From positions 496,001 through 560,000 of the forward strand of contig CANXME010002096.1 of the NCBI GenBank assembly GCA_948144175.1: a stretch of 64,000 nucleotides of DNA, written 5' to 3'. A program made the translations under genes and the position numbers. This document shows, in pieces, positions 55,454 to 64,000 of this stretch; position 1 is the stretch's first letter; each line of letters begins with the position of its first letter. The notes beneath the pieces are model-generated. The model ran no database searches and was not told the origin of the DNA. It saw only the letters and a program-made list of their open reading frames with translations. The stretch is from Closterium sp. NIES-65. Taxonomy: Eukaryota; Streptophyta; Zygnematophyceae; Desmidiales; Closteriaceae.

Positions 55454-58400
55454 TGTCAGATTTATATGACATAGTTGCTGTAGGCTATAGTGGGGTAGCA
55501 CATATGGGGTACAGGGTTTCTAGGGTTGTATTTGTACCCAATCTTTCCTTAGTCATATTCATTCCTGTTCACTTCTTTCTCATGGTATAGAGCGGGTCCT
55601 TCCTAAGGACCGTTTTTTTTAGGGCCCACCGAAGCGCGCCCTGAGGCGCGCCTTTTTTTTAGCGACCCCTCGGGTCGCCATTTCCCTCGCGGCCCCGCTT
55701 TCCCTCAGACGCGGCCCCGCCACCCCTCCTGATCGCGGCCCCGCCGCCTGCTTGACGCGGCCCCGCCGCCGGCTCTGACGCGGCCCTGCCGCCCGCTTCG
55801 TCGCGGCCCCGCCGCCTGCTTGACGCGGCCCCGCCGCCTCCACTGACGCGGCCCCGCCGCCGGCTCTGACGCGGCCCTGCCGGCCCGCCACTGCACCTGA
55901 CGGCCCCGCCGCTGCACCTGCCGGCCCGCCGCTGCACCCTACGGCCCGCCGCTGCACCCTACGGCCCGCCGCCTCACCTGACGGCCCCGCCGCTGCACTT
56001 GCCGGCCCGCCGCTGCACCTGCCGGCCCGCCGCTGCACCCTACGGCCCGCCGCTGCACCTGCCGGCCCGCCGCTGCACCCTACGGCCCGCCGCTGCACCC
56101 AGCGGCCCGCCGCTTCACCCGACGGCCCAGCCGCTGCACCTGCCGGCCCGCCGCTGCACCCTACGGCCCGCCACTGCACCCAGCGGCCCGCCGCTTCACC
56201 TGACGGCCCCGCCGCTGCACCTGCCGGCCCGCCGCTGCACCCTACGGCCCGCCGCTGCACCCTACGGCCCGCCGACTCTTCCTGCCTTTGCCGACCCGGA
56301 GTCGGACTCTCTTCGTGCTGCCAGTCCTACTGTCACGCGTCTGCTTGCTACTGTCGTCACTGACCCCTCTTTTGAGTCCACTGCTGCGTCTGCTCTTGTC
56401 GCTGAGCTCGTCGACTTTGCTGCTCGCTGTCGTCTAGACTACGCTGCTAGTCTTGTTGCTGAGTCTGCGTCTGTCTGTCCTCCGTCCGTCGGGGGTGACT
56501 GTGCTCTTGGCACGGACGTCCTAGAGGACAGGCAGGAGGAGTTACAGTGTCTGGCGGCTGCTTCACCTCATCTCGCGTCTGTTTTGCTTGCTCCTGAGGG
56601 AGACCCGGATGCACAAGACATCCCGACTCCGCGCTCTTACGCGGAGGCCGTAGAGGGTCCCTACTCGTCTCAGTGGCAGGCAGCTATGGATGCAGAGATG
56701 GCTTCCTGGAAGTCCACAGGCACCTACGTTGACGCAGTTCCCCCTCCTGGGGCGAACATCGTCAGTGGCATGTGGATCTTCAGGGTGAAGCGGCCGCCGG
56801 GCTCTCCACCTGTCTTCAAGGCGCGGTACGTTGCTCGTGGCTTCAGTCAGCGGCAGGGAGTTGACTACTTTCAGACCTTCTCTCCTCCCTCGAAGATGAC
56901 CACTCTTCGGGTGCTGCTGCACATAGCCGCTCAGCGCGACTACGAGCTTCACTCTCTCGACTTCAGCACTGCGTTCCTGCAGGGTAGCCTGCACGAGGAG
57001 ATCTGGCTGCGCCGTCCACCTGGCTTCACTGGGACTTTCCCTCCTGGCACCCAGTGGAGCCTCCGACGGCCAGTCTACGGTCTCCGCCAGGCACCGCGTG
57101 AGTGGCACGACACACTGAGGACTACACTTGCGGCTCTTGGGTTTGCTCCTTCTACTGCTGACCCGTCGCTGTTTCTGCGCACCGACACTTCTCTGCCGCC
57201 GTTCTACATCCTCGTGTACGTCGACGACTTGGTCTTTGCCACAGCGGACACTGCTGGACTCGCCTACGTGAAGTCCGAGCTGCTGAAGAGACACACGTGC
57301 ACAGACCTGGGTGAACTGCGCAGCTACCTTGGCTTGCAGATCACTCGGGACAGAGCACGCCGCACCATTACCTTGACTCAGTCACACATGGTGCAGCAGG
57401 TCCTTCAGCGCTTCGGCTTCACGTACTCCTCGCCTCAGGCCACTCCTCTGTCTACTCGCCACTCGCTCTCAGCTCTGCCTTCGGATGAGTCCGTAGAGTC
57501 GAGTGGCCCGTACCCAGAGCTTGTTGGCTGCCTCATGTACCTGATGACCTGCACGCGACCTGACCTTGCATACCCTCTGAGCATTCTTGCACGCTATGTT
57601 GCTCCTGGGAGACACCGACCAGAGCACATGGCTGCAGCGAAGAGGGTGTTGCGCTACCTGTGCAGTACGTCGGGCATGGGGCTAGTGCTTGGAGGGTGGA
57701 GTCCAGTGGTCCTTACAGGGCACGCGGACGCTTCTTGGGCTGACGACCAGGCTACGCAGCGGTCGTCACAGGGTTACACCTTCAGTCTTGGTTCCGGCTC
57801 TGTCTCGTGGCGGGCTACTCGTTCGTCTTCGGTTCTCAGCTCCAGTTGTGAGGCTGAGATCTACGCTGGGGCCATGGCTGCACAGGAGCTTCGCTGGCTC
57901 ACCTACCTGCTGACTGACCTTGGAGAGCCGCCTCGTTCTCCTCCAGTGCTGTACGTAGACAACAAGGCCATGCTGGCCTTGTGTCGAGAGCAGCGTCTGG
58001 AGCACAGAACGAAGCACATTGCTCTTCGCTACTTCCTTGCTCGTGAGCTGCAGCAGCGTGGACAGTTGCGGCTTGCGTACGTGGCCTCTGAGGCCAACAC
58101 TGCTGATGTGTTCACCAAGGCACTCGCGCCTTGTGACCATCAGCGCCTCTGCACCCAGCTGGGTCTTGTGCCTGTCTTGCCTCACTTGCTCTCCTCTTGA
58201 CTTTACTTGTACTGTGACATATATATACCTGCTCTTGCTTGTCTAGCTTTATATATATATGTCTGTACTCCTGCATGTGAACTGGCCTCTGGCCCTGCTC
58301 TTGTGCTCGGACTGTGTGGTGACGTTGTGATCCACCCTGAGCTTTCTCTGCTTTGCTTTACTTGACTGGTCTTGTGACCCCTTGTTCTCCCCCACTTTGC

Positions 58401-58540
58401 CTATGGGGGTGTGTCAGATTTATATCACATAGTTGCTGTAGGCTATAGTGGGATAGCACATATGGGGTACAGGGTTTCTAGGGTTGTATTTGTACCCAAT
58501 CTTTCCTTAGTCATATTCATTCCTGTTCACTTCTTTCTCA
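55454..58540 (+). mobile_element. Short Copia derivative (copy 5) nested in copy 4
   Basis: LTRs of 129 bases at 55454-55582 and 58412-58540 differ at about two positions. The target duplication GCGTG is at 55449-55453 and 58541-58545. The primer site TGGTATAGAGCGGG and a TATGGGGG purine run are present. Inside, the GC hairpin leader (about 55.69-56.27 kb) is followed directly by the reverse transcriptase and RNase H region (about 56.3-58.2 kb, YVDDLVFA). Gag, protease and integrase are not seen, so it could have moved only with proteins supplied by relatives. It is young. Confidence 0.93.
55690..56275 (+). repeat. Leader array of short GC hairpin units (Copia copy 5)
   Basis: Units around GCGGC-CCC-GCCGC change into CGGCCCGCCGCTGCACC-like units, as in copy 3. 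The array joins directly to the reverse transcriptase region. Confidence 0.75.
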
Positions 58541-61279
58541 GCGTGAAGGTCTGGCGGATGCCCTGTGCACGACAGAAGGCTCCCAGAAGGGCAGAGGAAA
58601 ACTCCCGCCTCTGTCAGAGTGCAGACGCAGAACAGGAAAGTCCGAGCTGGAACTCTCTCTGAGCTGGAGACGAGCTGCGCGGATCCAGTCGATCAACACC
58701 TCAGTGACGTCACCCTTACTGCGCAAGGGGAACACCGTGGTGTAACGCGAATAGTCGTCAACCACCAACAGGAAGTAACGCTCGTGACCCTAGCCACGGA
58801 CGCGGGCAGGGCCCCACACGTCTATGTGAAGAGTCTGCAGCGGAGCCTGTGAGGGGCGGCGCGCTGCCGCCCCTCGACGCAGGGAACGCAAGTAGGGGCA
58901 GGTCCCAAAGGGAGGGGAGGGAGGGACTGGGGGAGACCAGAGACAAGGACACGGGAGGCCATGTCTCGGAGACGAGGCAGGGAGGGGTGACCAAGGCGGT
59001 GGTGCCAGAGGAGAGTCTGGTGGGACAGGAGACGACACGAGCAGGGAGCAGACTCAAGACCAGACCTGGACGGTGCAGCAAACACCTGACTCGACGCAGC
59101 TACCTGACCAGACTCAGCAACTGAAGGAGACTCAGTAGTCAGTGTGTACAGGCTCGACCCTGGTTGACGAGTAAACGTGGCCAAGTGTCGGCCCTTCCGA
59201 GCGTCCGTGCAGTGGGTCACCCGCTGACTCGCAGGAGTGAACTTGTCAACCCCCCCATCCTGTAGATCAGCACCACTCACCAAGTTAGTAGAGAACGAGG
59301 GGAGGTAGAGACCTGACAGGGTGCCAGAGGGGGCTGCCGGACACGGTAAGACAGTGGAGAAGCTAGCAAGGACAGGACCCCCAGAGGGGCCCGCCAGGGA
59401 GACCGCAACCGGCCGACTAAGCGGCGTAAGTGTGGTGCGGTCTCGAAAGAAGGAGCGATAAGCACCCGAGCCAAGGGTAAAGGTGTGTAAGGCCTGAGCC
59501 GATGTGGTACCTGAGAGAGCAGACTCACCAGCACCTGGGGCAGCAGACGCACTAGCACCTAGAGCAGCAGCCTCACCAGCACCTAGAGCAGCAGCCACAA
59601 TGCTCGAGTCAGGCGGAACACACAGGTAACAGTCACCCTCATCACTAGTAGACACAACATATATGGCAGCAAGAATGGCATCATAATCGAGATCAAAGAC
59701 AGCAACCCCCGACCTAAGCAGCTGGCCCCAGCGGGGGATCTCAGTGGCGTCAGGGAACTGGAGACGCCAAGCGTCCGCCAGACGACCGAAGCAGCGCTGG
59801 GTGGTGTGCGGGCCACCGCACGGCTCACCAGTGTGGTCGGCGGTACATAGGACGTAGGCACAAGGACCAGCACCCCCACCCAGCTGACGCGCAGAGTACC
59901 ACTCACGAAGCTGCTGGGGGGGCGGGGTCTCACGAGAGCGCTGCTGCTGCTGGTGGTGACTACCACCGAAGCCTCCCCACTGCGCAGAGCCACCCCGACT
60001 AGCTCCACCTCCTCCGCCGCCACCTCCGCCACCTCCGCAACCACCTCTTCCTCCGCTCTGATCGCCACCGCCGCCGCCGCCTCCGCCTCCACCGCCGCCA
60101 TCGAAGCCCCCACCCCCGCCACCACTCCCACCACTACCCCCACTCCCTCCTCCTCCTCCACCGCCACCTCCACCGCCCCCGCCAGCCCCTCCAGCGCCCT
60201 TGCCCCCCTTTCCCTTGCCGGTGCGGCGTCGCCCGCTAGGGGCAGACGCAGCGCCGACCGACTTGGTGCCAACGAAGTCGACGGCAACAGCAGAGGCAAC
60301 AGAGGGCAAAAGGGGGGAGGGGGAGCACCCCTCAAAGACGGGGGCACGAGGGTCACCACGAGAGGCTCCTACAGCGACTATACTCTTCTCAGCTGCCAGG
60401 AGGCGCTCCTCGAGGAGGTCAACGGTGAGAGTGGTGGGGCAAACAGAGAGGAAGTGGTCCCTAACCGAGCGAAGGGAGTCAGGGAGCCGGGTGACTATGT
60501 AGTAGAGGGTGATGTACATGGGGGGAGGGTTCTTGGCGCAAAATTCAGTAGGAAGCACAGTGCGGTAGCGGGTGTCACTAGTGCGAAGGTGCGTAACGAG
60601 GTCAGCGACAGTGGGAAAGGCGGCGAGGTCAGGAAACAGGTACGGCAGCATGAGGCGGCTAAGGGCAGTAGTGGAAGGGGAAGAGTAGCGTGCAACTACA
60701 GCATCGTACAAGGTCTTAGCACTGTTGTACTGACTAAAGTGCGCGAGCTCAGTGTACGGCAAATGACTACGCACAGCAAGACGGGCAGCAGCATCGCGTG
60801 TGGCCCATTGTGAGCGAGCAGTACTGTCAGCATCGGCAGCAGGGGCAGTAGAGGCGCCAGACGTGAGATCGAACAGGGAGAGACTGCCTTCCTATCGCAC
60901 TGTAGGAAAAGCTGTAGATCATCGACCCAGACCTCAAAGTCAACAGCCTGACCCTCAGCATCAAAGACTAGAACACTAGGGGTAGCCATGACCGCACTGG
61001 CAGCAGGCTAGGGGCAGCACTAGCAGGCGTGGCTTGGCAGTGCTCTCACCAGGGCTGGTAGGTAGGGGCCGGCAAGCGGTGGGGCAGGGCCGAGGCGCGT
61101 CGGCAGGGACAGAGCCGCGACCGCGGCGGCAACTCCTACTGTCAGTGGTGGCGGCAGACGCTGCTGTTGGCGGCGATGGATGCTGCTGGTGGTGGCCGCC
61201 GCTGTTGTCGGCGGTGTCTGCTGCTGTCGGCTGCTCCTGGCGGCGGCGGCGGGTGCTGCTGGCGGTGGCTGCTGCTGGT

Positions 61280-61870
61280 GGCGGAGGAGCCGAGGAGGGG
61301 CCGAGAAGGGTGGCGACGGGGCCACGAAGGGTGGCGACAGGGCCGAGAAGAGGCCGCGAGGGGTCGTGAAGGGCGGCGACGGGGCCGCTAGGGGCGGCGA
61401 CGGGGCCGCGAAGGGCGGCGACGGGGCGGCTAGGGGCGGCGTCGGGGCCGCGAAGGGCGGCAACGGGGCCGCTAGAGGCGGCGACGGGGCCGCTAGGGGC
61501 GGCGACGGTGCCACTAAGGTCAGCGACCAGGCCGCTAGAGGCGGCGACGGGGCCGCGAAGGGCGGCGACAGGGCCAATAGGGGCGGCGACGGGGCCGCGA
61601 AGGGCGGCGACGCGGCCGCTAGGGGCGGCTACGGGGCCGCGAAGGGGCCGCGAGGGGCCTCGAAGGGCGGCGACGGGGCCGCGAAGGACGGCGACGGGGC
61701 CGTAACGGGCGGCGATGGGGTCGCGAAGGGCGGCGATGGGGCCGCTAGGGGCGGCGTCGGGGCCGCGAAGGGTGGCGACGGGGCCGCTAGGGGTGGCAAC
61801 GGGGCCGCTAAGGGCGGCGACGGGGCCGCTAGGGGTGGCGCGAGGGGCCGTGAGAGGGGCCTCTAGGAGG
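61280..61870 (-). repeat. Leader array of short GC hairpin units (Copia copy 4)
   Basis: On the minus strand units of about 20 bases carry GCGGC-CCC-GTCGC or GCCGC arms, similar in plan to the leaders of copies 1, 3 and 5 but with their own unit sequence. Confidence 0.75.
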
Positions 61871-64000
61871 GCGCGACAGGCCGCTAAGGCAGGGGACGCG
61901 ACGAGAGGGCGGCCCACGGGGCGCACCTTGGGAAGGGGTGACTCACGCTCCGGTCAGAAAAAAAAAATATTTTCGATTTTCAGCGGTGGGCCCTAGGAAG
62001 CGTTCCCACTAGGGAACCTGCTCTATACCATGTGAAGAAATGAGGAATGAATGAACTAGCAAGCAGGTGGGTACAAGTAGGAAAACCTAAAAGTGTTGTA
62101 CCTCATATTGTCTACCCCACTACAAGCTACACAGACTATAGCATATGAGTTTGACAGGTGATCAACTCGAAGAATTCGCAGCTGGAACCAACCCAGCAGC
62201 TGCGTTTTCTCGGAGTCGAGTTAGACACTGATCGTGGTCTTCGATTGGCGCTGAACGACGAGCCTCACTACTCTCCACCATCCAAGACCTACAAAGGGCA
62301 GGAAAGTCAAGACGCAAGGTCCCAGTTCGTCACATTGCCAGAGTCACCGGCATGCTAGCATCCATGTCCCTGGCCCTCGGGGCGACGACGCAAGCATTCA
62401 GTCAATGCCTACTGCACGCAATTCAGCAGGCACCATCATGGAACAACAAGGTGCCGCTTGACCCCACGGCCATTGAAGAGTTGGATTTTTGGCGCCACGA
62501 ATTCGACAAATTTAATGGCGCCCCGATCCGCGTCCCCAACAGCTATGATGCCGTGATCCACGTGGATGCCAGCGCACACAGCTGGGGAGCGACGCTGGAC
62601 AAGTTCTCAGGACGGCGTCTCGAGGCTAGTGCGGCAATGCCAAAGCACCTGCTGGAGGCATCCAACACGCAACGCGAGATCGATGGTGTACTATGGGCGC
62701 TCCAAACGTTTGCAGAGCGGATTCGTGACCAGCATGTTCTCGCAAGGACCGATAACCAGGGCGTTTTCTTCATCCTCAGAAAAGGCGGTTCGAGGCACGA
62801 CAATCTCACAACGACATGCAAGCCGATCATTTAGATATGCACGACCTTTCGGATTCGGCTCATGGTTGAATAGATCCCGCGCGAGCTAAACACACGAGCG
62901 GATGAGCTTTCCAAGTCGCTCGATCGGGACGACTACTCCCTAAAGACACCTTGGTTCCTCCTCATCGAGCGTCGTTTGGGCCCACATTCAATCGATCTAT
63001 TCGCAAATGGGAGCAATACCAAGCTACCCCGGTTTTGCTCCAAAATACTGCACCCAGATGCAGCAGCAGTCGATGCGTTCTCCATCCCTTGGACATCCGA
63101 GCGGAGATATGCATTCCCACCACCCCACCTGATCCCGCCAGTACTCCACCATGCCAAACGAACTCACACCACCTTCACGCTTATCGCACCCCGCTGGGCT
63201 GGTGCAACCTGGTGGCCCCTACTGCAACCCTCCCCCCCTCAATGGGCCCCCTACATTCATACCCACATTCCTCTCACGCACGGTAGCCAGTGCCTGACGG
63301 CAGGCAATCACTCGAGTGCCTTTTCTGGCGACGGTCTACCATGCAGTCCCATGGTTGCACTACGCGTGTCCTTCGCCAACTAACCACGCTCGTACTGGAT
63401 GCAGGATTGCTGGAAAAACTCAAACATCGGCTACTAGAGATCACCACCCAAACGTGGGCCTACTCAACAATCCGCACGTATGAGCCCTACTGGGTCAAGT
63501 TCCGCTCCTTTTGCCAACAACACAAGCTCAAGTTCCTCCCATGCACCGACATGTCGCTCGCCCTGTACCTAGTCCACGCCATCCAGCAGAAGGCCACGGT
63601 ATCCGCAATACAGTTGACATTCTCGGCAGTCAGCTCCACGCATCAGTCGATCGGTGCATCATGCCCGTCCACTGGTCCATTCACCTTACAAGTCAGGGAG
63701 TTCGCGAAGAAGCAATGCTCGCATCCTACCCGGGCCAAAGAACCTGTGTCACTACATCAAGTGCATGCGATGGCATCGGAATTTCTACAATCGGACAACC
63801 CTCGCAAATTTCAGAAGGGCCTAATTCCAATCTTAATGTACGCTGCGTTCCTGCGCTACTCCGATCTCGTAGTCATCAACTGGCATAAGATTCATTTCGA
63901 GTCAGAAGTCATGTGGCTCTTAATCCCCCGCTCCAAGACGGACCAGGCAGGAGAAGGCATATGGGTCCTGGTAGCTGCAAGCCCGGGCCCTTTTTGCCCC

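Larger units (their letters stand above)
51706..62156 (-). mobile_element. Copia LTR retrotransposon (copy 4), broken, inside the DIRS-like element
   Basis: LTRs of 126 bases at 51706-51831 and 62031-62156 differ at about seven positions by eye. The target duplication GGTGA is at 51701-51705 and 62157-62161. On the minus strand the primer site TGGTATAGAGCAGG follows the right LTR and CTATGGGGGTG abuts the left. Parts from right to left: hairpin leader about 61.9-61.0 kb, gag about 60.98-59.6 kb with a glycine run about 60.19-60.0 kb, protease and integrase start about 59.5-58.5 kb, then the nested copy 5, the rest of integrase about 55.45-55.0 kb, repeat-rich linker about 54.9-54.2 kb, reverse transcriptase and RNase H about 53.6-52.1 kb. 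Same lineage as copies 1, 3 and 5; the oldest of them by LTR difference, with several breaks. Confidence 0.93.
49150..64000 (+). mobile_element. DIRS-like tyrosine-recombinase retrotransposon, broken, with nested Copia copies 4 and 5; runs off right edge
   Basis: Parts in order: a gag-like region about 49.2-50.05 kb ending in a CCHC knuckle (CFKCGQPGHMANVC); reverse transcriptase about 51.0-51.7 kb continuing after 62.16 kb (FRSLPFGLATAPFVF and YVDDILF; the SPLNVV ... LILDLRQVN style is typical of DIRS); RNase H about 62.5-62.8 kb (VIHVDASAHSWGATL); and a tyrosine recombinase region about 63.4-64.0 kb (IPRSKTDQAGEG). No DDE integrase is seen, which fits DIRS rather than Copia or Gypsy. The left limit is uncertain and the right end lies outside the window. 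Broken, with several breaks; older than the Copia copy 4 insertion it carries. Confidence 0.8.

Overview
The window looks like nuclear DNA of a green plant-lineage organism. I infer a streptophyte (charophyte) alga, possibly a zygnematophyte. The reasons are a cytokinin-receptor-type CHASE gene, a plant-type eIF3b, an AP2/ERF gene, GT-AG introns, very GC-rich exons and a dense nested crop of Copia, Harbinger and DIRS-like elements. The species is an inference only.

Layout: (1) 1-4777, minus strand: the 5' two-thirds of a CHASE-domain receptor gene (six exons, running off the left edge). (2) 5742-16691: a PIF/Harbinger DNA transposon with terminal inverted repeats, whose second (Myb/SANT-like) gene is split by a plus-strand Copia element (8423-15999). 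(3) 16951-31183: a minus-strand Copia of another family (413-bp LTRs, 5-bp target duplication), itself holding a plus-strand Copia with seemingly identical LTRs (23380-30790). (4) 31689-39699: a complete ten-exon eIF3b gene (723 codons; every exon phase agrees). (5) 39.9-43.3 kb: AT-richer DNA without a recognised gene, with an imperfect inverted repeat. (6) 43361-48734: a repeat-rich reading frame interrupted by a TRIM element and ending in an AP2/ERF domain. (7) 49.15 kb to the right edge: a DIRS-like tyrosine-recombinase retrotransposon, split by a minus-strand Copia (51706-62156) that holds a short plus-strand Copia derivative (55454-58540).

The most unusual signal is in the two intron-rich host genes. 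Their introns, and the eIF3b 3' flank, are full of decayed copies of the neighbouring exon ends together with their splice sites. Several introns also begin with a minisatellite whose unit starts at the 5' splice site, so the donor itself is tandemly repeated. A second structural signal is hairpin arrays: the leaders of one Copia lineage are rows of short GC hairpins, and the TRIM carries hairpin units with paired (compensatory) base changes. No rRNA, tRNA or CRISPR array was recognised.
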